Source: Paraburkholderia rhizosphaerae
Lineage (GTDB): Bacteria; Pseudomonadota; Gammaproteobacteria; Burkholderiales; Burkholderiaceae
Direction of reading: 5' to 3'
Length of the DNA stretch: 64,000 bases
Assembly: GCF_004366595.1 (NCBI RefSeq)
Contig: NZ_SORE01000020.1
Coordinates: 1 to 64,000, forward strand
The translations under genes were made by a program, and so were the position numbers. The notes under the pieces are model-generated. The model searched no databases. It saw only the letters and a list, made by a program, of their open reading frames with translations, and was not told where the DNA came from. Shown piece by piece: positions 17,189-24,809 of the stretch. Position 1 is the stretch's first letter. The number at the start of each line of letters is the position of its first letter.

Positions 17189-18112
17189 ATGCGCCGTCCC
17201 ACGTTCAGCTCCGCGCTATTAAATGCAATGACCGTCGGGCTTCTGATGTCGGCGGCCACCGCAAGCGCACAGGAGCTGGAGCCGCGAACCTATTCGGCGT
17301 CGCCCGTCGGAACCAATTTCGCCGTTCTCAACTACACGTATCTGACGGGCAACGTTCTCACGGACCCTTCGCTGCCGGTCTCCAACGTCAAGGCCAGCAT
17401 CAACGTTCTGTCGCTCGGCTATGAGCATACTTTCGGACTGGCCGATCACACCGCGTCTATCGCGTTCTCAATGCCCTATACACGCGGCAATCTCAGCGGC
17501 AACGTCATAGACGCTCCGACGGAGGTGTACCGGGCGGGTGTCGGAGATATCCGTGTGCGCTTTGCCTTCGATGTTTTCGGTGGCCCGGCACTGCGTCCGG
17601 AGGAGTTTGCGCGGCGTACGCCCACGACGTCAGTAGGCCTTAGCCTTACGATGTCCGCCCCGACCGGGCAATACGTTCCATCCCGGCTTGTCAATGTGGG
17701 CACTAACCGGTGGGCGTTCAAACCGGAAATCGGCCTGTCGCAACCGTGGGGAAACTGGTTCTTTGAAGCCACCGCAGGTACATGGTTCTTCACCAGCAAC
17801 AACAATTTCTTCCGCGGGAACACGCGTAGTCAGGACCCGCTTATGACATTGCAGTTGCACGGCGGATACAGTTTTCGCACGGGATTATGGATTGCCGTCG
17901 ATCTCGGCTATGCCGCCGGTGGCGGTACGAGCGTAAACGGCGTGGCTGCCGATGACCGGCAGTCCAATTTGCGGTACGGGCTGACCTTTTCCGTGCCGCT
18001 GTCCCACAGTTGGTCCACGAAGCTCGCATTGTCGAATGGATACATCACGCGAGCGGGCGGCAATTACAAGCAGGTCTCCGTCACGTTGCAATACCACTGG
18101 TTTGATCGCTGA
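17189..18112 (+). CDS. MetA-pathway-type outer-membrane protein
   Basis: A 307-residue protein with a signal peptide (cleavage after ATASA) followed by alternating amphipathic beta-strands and a C-terminal aromatic-rich strand (VTLQYHWFDR). It matches the MetA-pathway-of-phenol-degradation family (PF13557), outer-membrane beta-barrels thought to move hydrophobic or small solutes. Examples of strands are FAVLNYTYLTG, GLSLTMSAPTGQY and LTFSVPLSHSW. The ribosome-binding site is weak. No aromatic-degradation genes lie nearby, so the family name should not be read as function here. Confidence 0.82.
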   Translation: MRRPTFSSALLNAMTVGLLMSAATASAQELEPRTYSASPVGTNFAVLNYTYLTGNVLTDPSLPVSNVKASINVLSLGYEHTFGLADHTASIAFSMPYTRGNLSGNVIDAPTEVYRAGVGDIRVRFAFDVFGGPALRPEEFARRTPTTSVGLSLTMSAPTGQYVPSRLVNVGTNRWAFKPEIGLSQPWGNWFFEATAGTWFFTSNNNFFRGNTRSQDPLMTLQLHGGYSFRTGLWIAVDLGYAAGGGTSVNGVAADDRQSNLRYGLTFSVPLSHSWSTKLALSNGYITRAGGNYKQVSVTLQYHWFDR

Positions 18113-18233
18113 TCCAATGCGCGATTGACGGACTCGTGACGGCTGCGCCTGTCTCCTGGTACAGCAAATTGACGTATGGAAAAACATCGGGCCGGTTTGC
18201 TGCATCGACCGGTGTCTGCGGCATAGGACGTCG

Positions 18234-18275
18234 TTGACATAGGTCAAGCTGTGATCGATTCCGGCGGCATAGCGT
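18234..18275 (+). promoter_or_regulatory. FNR/ANR-type box with -10 element (DUF4239 promoter)
   Basis: TTGACATAGGTCAA (18234-18247) is a perfect inverted repeat with 5-base arms and a 4-base spacer. TAGCGT at 18270-18275 fits TANNNT exactly 22 bases after the box, the spacing expected of a class-II FNR promoter (box centred near -41.5). The predicted start near 18282 leaves a leader of about 230 bases before the DUF4239 gene. The rest of 18113-18512 has no gene I can support. Confidence 0.65.
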
Positions 18276-18512
18276 ATGTAGCATGCGAAGCAGGAGAACT
18301 GAACGAGTTAAGGTACGGCTCCGTGCGGCTGCGTTTCCACAACCGTCGAGCAATTCGCTAACGCCGCGATAGACCACGCAACGCCTGGTTGCGCATGCAT
18401 CGACCCGCCCTCGCGAAAGGGGCTAACCGGTTCTCAATCTCGCGTTGATCGAACGAGGACGTGGGCGTGTTATTCAACGCACCGCGGACGCGTCGCGACG
18501 CAGGAGTGAACG

Positions 18513-19274
18513 ATGCATCATCTGAGCATCGCGCTGATCATATTTGCTGCTGTCTTCTGCAGTGCTCTGTTGGGTTTGTATTTGCGCACATTGCTGCCCG
18601 AGCATCATCTTGGCGAAGACTCGATCGGCGTGGTCAAACTGGCGACCGGCCTGATCGCTACGATGGCCGCGCTTGTGCTTGGCTTGCTGATTTCGTCGGC
18701 GAAGAGCTCGTTCGATACGGTGAATGCTAGCGTGACGCACGACGCCGCCAGTGTCATCCTCCTCGATCGCATGCTCGCGCGCTATGGCCCGCAGACTCAG
18801 GATATCCGGACCATGCTGAAGCAGATTGTCTCCGTGGCGGTCAGCGAGGTGGCGTCAGGCGACCCTCGACAGCTTGAAAAATTGCACAGCGCCCAGGGCA
18901 TCGACCGCGTGGAATATCTCGTGCACCGCATCGAGGAACTCTCGCCGCAAAACGACAATCAGCGGCGTTTGCAGGCGCGCGCGCTCGAATTGGCGGAGGA
19001 TGCGTTAGCCGTGCGCGAGCTCGGCCTGCTGCAGGCAGCTGGCTCGATTCCCGCCGCGCTACTGATTGCCCTCGTGTTGTGGCTATGTATCATCTTCGGC
19101 GCGTTCGGCCTATTCACACCCGCGAATGCGACGGTCACCGCCGCGCTATTGCTAGGCGCGCTGTGCACTTCCGTCGCAGTCTTCCTGATCCTCGAAATGA
19201 ATACGCCACTCGACGGGATGGTGACGGTATCGCTGGCGCCGATGCGCGAAGCGCTTGCGGTTCTCGGGCACTAG
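18513..19274 (+). CDS. DUF4239 (bestrophin-like) membrane protein
   Basis: A 253-residue inner-membrane protein with two N-terminal hydrophobic segments (about 3-25 and 40-65), a cytosolic helical middle and two C-terminal transmembrane segments (about 180-205 and 210-230). The pattern GVVKLATGLIATMAALVLGLLI and the SFDTVNASVTHDAASVILLDR stretch match DUF4239, a family with bestrophin-like topology. Transport activity is not established. ATG 18513 is preceded by CAGGAG. The FNR-type promoter at 18234-18275 should drive it. Confidence 0.8.
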   Translation: MHHLSIALIIFAAVFCSALLGLYLRTLLPEHHLGEDSIGVVKLATGLIATMAALVLGLLISSAKSSFDTVNASVTHDAASVILLDRMLARYGPQTQDIRTMLKQIVSVAVSEVASGDPRQLEKLHSAQGIDRVEYLVHRIEELSPQNDNQRRLQARALELAEDALAVRELGLLQAAGSIPAALLIALVLWLCIIFGAFGLFTPANATVTAALLLGALCTSVAVFLILEMNTPLDGMVTVSLAPMREALAVLGH

Positions 19275-19284
19275 AAAGACTTCG

Positions 19285-19325
19285 CTGATCAGGATCAACT
19301 CGCGAGCCCGCAGCGATCCTAACCT
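19285..19325 (+). promoter_or_regulatory. FNR/ANR-type box with -10 element (AapJ-like promoter)
   Basis: CTGATCAGGATCAA (19285-19298) matches TTGAT-N4-ATCAA with one mismatch. TAACCT at 19320-19325 fits TANNNT 21 bases downstream, giving a predicted start near 19332 and a short leader to the ATG at 19359. Confidence 0.55.
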
Positions 19326-19358
19326 CTTTAACAGGATGCCGCACGACGGAGCGGGTTC

Positions 19359-20396
19359 ATGATGGATAGGATCGGACTCGTTGGCACGACACTGCTCGTC
19401 GTCATGCTCGCGTTAGCAGGCTTTGCTTCGGGCGCGCAAGCTGCGGACGGCGAAACGCTGGCCAACGTGAGGGCTCGCGGTGTCCTGCGCTGCGGCGTGA
19501 GCGAGGGGATCGCAGGTTTCTCTTCCAGGGATGCTGCCGGACAGTGGACGGGCATCGATGCCGACTTCTGCCGCGCACTGGCCGCCGCGGCGCTGGGCGA
19601 CGCGAGCAAGGTCGAGTTCATCCCGCTCAGGACGTCCGCGCGGTTTCCCGCGCTGGCGACGCGCGGGATCGATGTCCTGTCCCGTAGCACCACGTGGACA
19701 CTGCTTCGGGAGGGAGCGCTCAAGGTGCAGTTCGCAGGTGTGCTTTTCTACGATAGCCTGGCTTTCATGGTGTCGGAAAAAAGCGGGCTACAGTCGGCTG
19801 CTTCGCTCAAAGGCGCCACCGTATGCGTGCAGAAGGACACGTCCACCATTAACCATCTGACCGCTTACTCGGACGCGACCGGTCTGGGAATCATGCCACT
19901 CGTGCTGGAGTCCGCGAACGACGCGAGCGATGCGTTCTTCGCGGGCCGCTGTGCCGCATTTGCGGCGGACTCGTCTTACCTCAATGCGCTGCGCCTGCGC
20001 GCGCCACGCGCAGCCGCGGCATTTACGGTTCTTCCAGAGCGGATCGCCAAAGAGCCGCTTGGACCCGTGGTACGAGGCGATGACGTTTCATGGCTAATCC
20101 TCGTGCGGTGGGTACTGCTGACGCTGATCGAAGCCGAAGAGCTTGGCGTGACGCGCGACAATCTGCAGACGCGGATACAAGATCCATCGATCCGGCAGGC
20201 GCTCGTTCCGGACGATACGGTCACCCGCGCGATCGGCGCGGAACCTGGATGGACATTGCGGGCATTGCAAAGTGCGGGCAACTACGGAGAAGTGTTCGAC
20301 CGCAATGTCGGTGCTCACAGTCCACTTGGCCTCGAGCGCGGGGTGAATGGCCTGTGGACTCGCGGCGGCCTGATGTATGCGCCTCCATTTCGTTGA
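19359..20396 (+). CDS. AapJ-like amino-acid-binding protein (orphan)
   Basis: A 345-residue periplasmic binding protein with a signal peptide (cleavage near AQAADGE). GVLRCGVSEGIAGFS, GIDADFCRALAAAALGD and DVLSRSTTWTLLREGALKVQFAGVLFYD are characteristic of the general L-amino-acid binding protein AapJ/BztA. No aapQMP permease/ATPase genes follow; the next gene is an SLC13-type permease 17 bases downstream. It may feed an Aap permease encoded elsewhere or serve as a sensor. The start at 19359 lies behind an FNR-like promoter. Confidence 0.85.
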   Translation: MMDRIGLVGTTLLVVMLALAGFASGAQAADGETLANVRARGVLRCGVSEGIAGFSSRDAAGQWTGIDADFCRALAAAALGDASKVEFIPLRTSARFPALATRGIDVLSRSTTWTLLREGALKVQFAGVLFYDSLAFMVSEKSGLQSAASLKGATVCVQKDTSTINHLTAYSDATGLGIMPLVLESANDASDAFFAGRCAAFAADSSYLNALRLRAPRAAAAFTVLPERIAKEPLGPVVRGDDVSWLILVRWVLLTLIEAEELGVTRDNLQTRIQDPSIRQALVPDDTVTRAIGAEPGWTLRALQSAGNYGEVFDRNVGAHSPLGLERGVNGLWTRGGLMYAPPFR

Positions 20397-20413
20397 AGCG
20401 TGTGAGGGATCGC

Positions 20414-21754
20414 ATGAGCGAACTGCAGATCTATCTCGTCGTGGGTGTGTTTTCAGCGGTCATCGTCGTGATCGCGTTCAATGCGGTCGACATGGCTGTA
20501 GCGGCGCTCGTCGGCATGTGCGCGCTGATCGCGCTCAACATTCTCGACGAGCAGGATCTTGCCGCAGCGGCACGAACGGCCGCGGGCCCAATCAGCCTGT
20601 TGTTCGGCGGCATGGTGGTCGCGCGCATCCTGGCGACGACGGGTCTTTTCGATCTGATCGGCGATCTTTACTTGCGGGCGACCGGCGGCAGCGGCAGACG
20701 CTTTCTGCTGCTCCTGATCGTTATCGTGGCGCCTTTGTGTGCGTTTTTGCCAAACGCCACGACGGTGATCCTGCTTGCGCCCATCATCGTTCGCGTGGCG
20801 ACCGCGCTCGAGGTGGACATCGTGCCACCTCTGATTTTGAGCGCGATCGTCAGCAATGCGGCCGGGCTGCTGACGCTGGTTGGCGATCCAGCGACGTTCC
20901 TCGTCGGTAGCTCGATCGGCATGACGTTCGTCGAGTATCTGAGGCGCGTGAGTGCGGGCGCGATCCTCACGCTGGTCGTCGTGCCGCCGTTGCTGCCGTT
21001 CCTGATGCGTGACATCTGGAATGTACGGCGGACTTTACCCGCTTTCGCGCACCGTGCGCGGATCACCCGGCCGGTGTACGCCGGTCTTTCGCTTGCGGTG
21101 CTGGTGGCGATGATGGCGCTGTTCGTGTTCGGCGAAGATCTGCCTGGCCGCATCGTGCCGCCGGTGGTTGCACTTATCGCGAGTGCGCTGGCGCTGCTCG
21201 TCGGGTATGTGTCCAGGATCGAGCCGACTGAAAGTGTGCTACGTGACGTCGACTGGAAGACGCTCCTGTTCCTTGCGTGCATCTTCTGCGTGGTCCAGGC
21301 GATGGTGAAGACCGGACTCCTGCAGGTGATGTCGGCGAGTCTCTACCAGCTTTTCGGTGCGCGGTTACCTCTTGTCGCGTTAGCGCTGATCGTCGGGATC
21401 GGCGTGCTGTCGTCACTGCTTGCAAACGTACCTGTCGCCGCGGCGTCCATCGTCATGGTGAAAGGGTACCTGGTAGCGGCGGAATTCGTGCCCGATATCG
21501 CGCTATCAGACCGGTTTTCCGCGTGGCCCGCGGTCACGCTGCCGGTGTTTATCGCGATGATGTTCGGCGCGACGCTCGGTGGTAACGCGACCCTTGTCGG
21601 ATCCGCGGCGAACATCGTCACAGCGGGAATTTGTTCCCGCGAAGGCAAGCCCGTCACATTTGCCCGGTTCCTGCGCTACGGGTTGCCGGTGACGATTGCG
21701 CAGCTCGCGGTGTCCGCTGTCTACGTATTGATACTTGCTCGGTTCATGCGTTGA
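20414..21754 (+). CDS. SLC13/ArsB/NhaD-like anion permease
   Basis: A 446-residue inner-membrane protein with 10-12 hydrophobic segments. GDPATFLVGSSIGMTF and GATLGGNATLVGSAANIV are the paired helical-hairpin signatures of the ion transporter superfamily (ArsB, NhaD, SLC13, CitM). Substrate could be Na+/H+, arsenite or a dicarboxylate; no arsenic genes are near. The ATG at 20414 is chosen because it opens into the first membrane helix; a much longer in-frame extension lies inside the upstream gene and has no membrane character. Probably co-transcribed with the AapJ-like gene. Confidence 0.88.
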   Translation: MSELQIYLVVGVFSAVIVVIAFNAVDMAVAALVGMCALIALNILDEQDLAAAARTAAGPISLLFGGMVVARILATTGLFDLIGDLYLRATGGSGRRFLLLLIVIVAPLCAFLPNATTVILLAPIIVRVATALEVDIVPPLILSAIVSNAAGLLTLVGDPATFLVGSSIGMTFVEYLRRVSAGAILTLVVVPPLLPFLMRDIWNVRRTLPAFAHRARITRPVYAGLSLAVLVAMMALFVFGEDLPGRIVPPVVALIASALALLVGYVSRIEPTESVLRDVDWKTLLFLACIFCVVQAMVKTGLLQVMSASLYQLFGARLPLVALALIVGIGVLSSLLANVPVAAASIVMVKGYLVAAEFVPDIALSDRFSAWPAVTLPVFIAMMFGATLGGNATLVGSAANIVTAGICSREGKPVTFARFLRYGLPVTIAQLAVSAVYVLILARFMR

Positions 21755-21773
21755 ACGAGACCTGGCCTGAGGC

Positions 21774-21790
21774 CTGATGAGCCCCATCAG
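21774..21790. other. Short inverted repeat after permease gene
   Basis: CTGATG (21774-21779) and CATCAG (21785-21790) flank a five-base loop 20 bases past the permease stop. Short stem, no T-tract; possible weak transcript end. Confidence 0.25.
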
Positions 21791-21899
21791 AGTCTCGATG
21801 CGCAGCATATCGACACAACACTGAGTCCGCGTCCGGTTGTCGAAGCGTTGCGTTTCACATGTAGCATTGCATCGAATTTCGAATAGAAAAGGGATTGCA

Positions 21900-22802
21900 A
21901 TGCGCTTCGAGCTGTTCAAGACGTTCTGGGGTTTTACCGGTAGCCTGCGCGACGCAGGCGCTCAGGTCCGCGCTGCCGGATTCGACGGCATGGAAGCGCA
22001 GGTGCCGGCCGGCGAAGCGGAGCGCGACCGCTTCGCCGCGGCGCTGGCTGACGAGCAGCTGGAATTCATCGCGGAGATCACGACCGCGGGCAGCTACGTG
22101 CCTGAGCGCGGCGCGACGCCGGACGACCACCTGCGCGATCTGGAGGCGAAGCTGATCTGGGCGAAGCCGTTGCGGCCGCGCTTTTGCACTGTGATCGCCG
22201 GTTGCGACGCGTGGCCGGCGGCCTGGCAATTCGATTTTTTTGCGCGTGCGGTCGAACTCGAGGCAAAGCACGGCATGGTCTGCAGCTTCGAGACGCACCG
22301 CAGCCGCTCGTTATTCAATCCATGGATCACGCGCGATGTCGTGCGTGCGGTGCCTCAACTGAAGCTGACCTGCGACTTCAGCCACTGGGTGGTCGTCTGC
22401 GAGCGGCTGCTCGATGGCGAATGGGAGACGCTCGCCGAACTCGCGCCGCGCGCGCACCATGTGCACGGGCGCGTCGGCTATCCGCAAGGTCCCCAGGTAC
22501 CGCATCCGGCCGCGCCCGAGTACGCGGACTGTCTCGCGTCGCATCGACGCATCTGGGAGTTGCTGTGGGACGCGCAGCTCGCGAACGGCTACGCGACGAC
22601 GACGATGACACCGGAGTTCGGCCCCGACGGCTATCTGCATACATTGCCATTCACGAACGCGCCGGTGGCTGACCTATGGGAAGTCAATACATGGATGGGG
22701 CAACAGGAGCGGCGCCATTTCGCCGCATTTCTCCAGCAGCGCGATGCGGGCGATCCGGTATCGCGCGACACATCGGTGTTGCGTACGCCTAACGCGGCGT
22801 GA
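21900..22802 (+). CDS. Sugar-phosphate isomerase/epimerase-like TIM-barrel protein
   Basis: A 300-residue AP-endonuclease-2/xylose-isomerase-like TIM barrel. It begins MRFELFKTFWGF and contains AAGFDGMEAQVP, VCSFETHRSRSLF, LTCDFSHWVVVCE and HHVHGRVGYPQGPQVP, whose Glu, Asp and His residues would form the divalent metal site. No signal peptide. The ATG at 21900 is preceded by AAGGGA; an upstream start adding 21 residues is less likely. Sugar or ketol substrate unknown. It is followed by a strong hairpin, so probably monocistronic. Confidence 0.82.
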   Translation: MRFELFKTFWGFTGSLRDAGAQVRAAGFDGMEAQVPAGEAERDRFAAALADEQLEFIAEITTAGSYVPERGATPDDHLRDLEAKLIWAKPLRPRFCTVIAGCDAWPAAWQFDFFARAVELEAKHGMVCSFETHRSRSLFNPWITRDVVRAVPQLKLTCDFSHWVVVCERLLDGEWETLAELAPRAHHVHGRVGYPQGPQVPHPAAPEYADCLASHRRIWELLWDAQLANGYATTTMTPEFGPDGYLHTLPFTNAPVADLWEVNTWMGQQERRHFAAFLQQRDAGDPVSRDTSVLRTPNAA

Positions 22803-22832
22803 CGCGCTTCATTTGCAGTTCGATGAAGCGCG
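22803..22832 (+). terminator. Hairpin after TIM-barrel gene
   Basis: Perfect 10-base stem CGCGCTTCAT (22803-22812) / ATGAAGCGCG (22823-22832) with a 10-base loop starting directly after the stop codon. No T-tract. Between here and the riboswitch at 23205 I see no supportable gene. Confidence 0.5.
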
Positions 22833-23204
22833 CTGAAAGCAAGACATAAAGCGCGCGGCGAACAGTAGTCAGAAGAGGCATGGGTCGCGACAGAGAGAGG
22901 AGGGCCCGGTTTAAGAGCAACGCCCATGCCATCGCGTAAGCGCGCCGAAAAGCGCGGCCCGTCGACCAGACGCGGACGTCTTTCGCACGATGATGGCGCT
23001 TGCACGCCTTTGAATGGTGCGAGCTCGCCCCGTGCGAGGGCGGATTGCACGTTGAGCGCACACGCTGCGTGAATGCAGTCGACTCGCGCCTGGCACTGCA
23101 AACACTGGATCAACCCGCGCCGTGCACAATGTACTGAAGCGCTGGCACAGTACTCGCTTTAACACGCGGCGAGAGGTGCGAAGCAATTTGCATCATCTTC
23201 AGGG

Positions 23205-23330
23205 TCGCTAGGGTTCCGGTTGTGCGGCAGCGCCGCGCAATGTCTGGTCCGAGAGCAATCCGGTCTTGCCGCCCACCTTGTACGAAGGCGCCGGCGAGGC
23301 TCCACGGAGGGATAAAAGCCCGGGAGGTCG
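23205..23330 (+). ncRNA. ykkC: Guanidine-I riboswitch (ykkC), copy 1
   Basis: Conserved ykkC elements in order: GCTAGGGTTCCG, CTGGTCCGAGAG, and CACGGAGGGATAAAAGCCCGGGAGG, with a long variable stem between the second and third blocks. It ends 55 bases before the ATG of the first DUF1989 gene and heads the guanidine-degradation operon. In this class bound guanidine turns expression on. The terminal GGGAGG can pair with CCTCCC at 23379-23384, adjoining the AGGAG ribosome-binding site, which suggests translational control. Confidence 0.95.
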
Positions 23331-23385
23331 CGATGTCGTTTGTCGCTCCTCTCACGCTCAATCCCCGATTAACAGGAGCCTCCCC

Positions 23386-24141
23386 ATGCCGTCGAATCCC
23401 CCCGTCGACCTCGCGCCGGTCCCGCATCCGCTGTGGGAAACGGTGATCCCAGCCGGCACGCACTGGTCCGGTGTACTGCGCCGCGGCGTCGCTTTGCGTA
23501 TCGTCGATCTCGAAGGCGGTGCGAATCTGGCGGCCGTGTTCTACCGTCAGGAAGACCCGCTCGAGCGCTACAACATGGCCGATACGCTGAAGGCGCAACA
23601 CACCGCGCACCTGACGCGCGGCCATGTGCTGTACTCGGACATGGGCCGCGTGTTCGCGTCCATTACCGCCGATACGGTCGGCTGGCACGATGCGTTCGGC
23701 GGCGTCGGCGACGCGCGGCTATTCGAGCGGAAATATGGTGTCGCACGTTATCAGGCGCATCGCAACGCGATGCTCCGCAACGGACGCGACAGCCTGCTGC
23801 TCGAACTCGCGAAGCACGGGCTCGGCACGCGCGATCTCGTCGCGAACGTCAATTTCTTCAGCAAGCTGGCGCCCGGAGACGACGGTTCGCTGGCATTTGT
23901 TGCGAACCATTCGCGCGCGGGTGACGCGGTCGATCTGCGCTTCGAGATGAATACGCTGGCCGCGTTTTCGACCGCGCCGCATCCGCTGGATCCAACCGAT
24001 GCGTATCAGCCGAAGCCGGTCAAGCTCGTCGCGTATCGCGCTTACCCGAGCGACGGTGCCGTGCCGTCCGATGACCCGTGCCGCGCGCACTGCGCGGAAA
24101 ACGAGCGGGGCTTCATCAACACTGACCGTCTGTTCGTCTAA
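23386..24141 (+). CDS. DUF1989 protein, carboxyguanidine deiminase subunit (1 of 2)
   Basis: A 251-residue DUF1989 protein (older name urea-carboxylase-associated protein). In bacteria with this gene set the two DUF1989 proteins form carboxyguanidine deiminase (CgdAB), which converts the carboxylase product to allophanate plus ammonia. Family markers: RIVDLEGGANLAAVFY, DPLERYNMADTLK, DLVANVNFFSKL. This copy lacks most of the Cys/His residues seen in its partner, so it may be the non-catalytic subunit (inference). The ATG at 23386 has AGGAG upstream; a longer in-frame start would lie inside the riboswitch and is wrong. Twelve bases separate it from the next gene. Confidence 0.9.
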   Translation: MPSNPPVDLAPVPHPLWETVIPAGTHWSGVLRRGVALRIVDLEGGANLAAVFYRQEDPLERYNMADTLKAQHTAHLTRGHVLYSDMGRVFASITADTVGWHDAFGGVGDARLFERKYGVARYQAHRNAMLRNGRDSLLLELAKHGLGTRDLVANVNFFSKLAPGDDGSLAFVANHSRAGDAVDLRFEMNTLAAFSTAPHPLDPTDAYQPKPVKLVAYRAYPSDGAVPSDDPCRAHCAENERGFINTDRLFV

Positions 24142-24152
24142 GGAGCGTCGCC

Positions 24153-24809
24153 ATGACCATCATCGAAAGCAAGCTGGACACGCGCGACGCGGTTTACGAT
24201 TTCACGCTGCCGTCCGGCGAACCGTGGCTGCATGAAGTGAAGCGCGGACAGGTCTTCCGGATTCTCGATCTCGAAGGCAACCAGGCCGTCGATACGCTGT
24301 TCTATAGCAGTGCCGATCCGCTCGAACGCTATAGCGCGCAGGATACGATCCGCAAGCAGTTGAACCTGTATCTGAGCGCGGGCAGTGTGCTGATGTCGAA
24401 CCTCGGCAACCCGATGCTGACCATCGTCGCCGACACCTGCGGCCGGCACGACACGCTCGGCGGCGCCTGCGCGGCGGAAAGCAACACGGTCCGTTATTCG
24501 CTCGACAAGCGCCACATGCATAACTGCCGCGACACCTTCCTGCATGCGATCACACACTGCACGTGCGGCGTCGGCACGCATCTGACGAAGCGCGACATCG
24601 TCAGCAACATCAACTTCTTCATGAACGTGCCGGTCACGCCGCTCGGGAAGCTGACCTTTGAAGACGGTATTTCCGCGCCGGGCAAGTATGTCGAGATGCG
24701 CGCCGAGATGGATGTCACGGTGCTGATCTCGAACTGCCCGCAACTGAATAACCCTTGCAACGGCTATAACCCGACCCCTGTGCGGCTGTCGATCTGGGAG
24801 GCGCAATGA
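24153..24809 (+). CDS. DUF1989 protein, carboxyguanidine deiminase subunit (2 of 2)
   Basis: A 218-residue DUF1989 paralogue of the preceding protein (RILDLEGNQAVDTLFY, DPLERYSAQDTI, DIVSNINFFMNV). It keeps a cluster of Cys/His residues in TCGRHDTLGGACAAES, HMHNCRDTF and HCTCGVGTH that probably binds a metal and makes this the catalytic subunit of the heteromeric deiminase (inference). Start ATG 24153 is preceded by AAGGAG. Its stop overlaps the carboxylase start by four bases (ATGA). Confidence 0.9.
   Translation: MTIIESKLDTRDAVYDFTLPSGEPWLHEVKRGQVFRILDLEGNQAVDTLFYSSADPLERYSAQDTIRKQLNLYLSAGSVLMSNLGNPMLTIVADTCGRHDTLGGACAAESNTVRYSLDKRHMHNCRDTFLHAITHCTCGVGTHLTKRDIVSNINFFMNVPVTPLGKLTFEDGISAPGKYVEMRAEMDVTVLISNCPQLNNPCNGYNPTPVRLSIWEAQ

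Noticed and set aside
22631..23113. Minus-strand frame before the guanidine riboswitch
   Set aside because: Overlaps the end of the TIM-barrel gene, lacks a signal or domain, and has no convincing ribosome-binding site.
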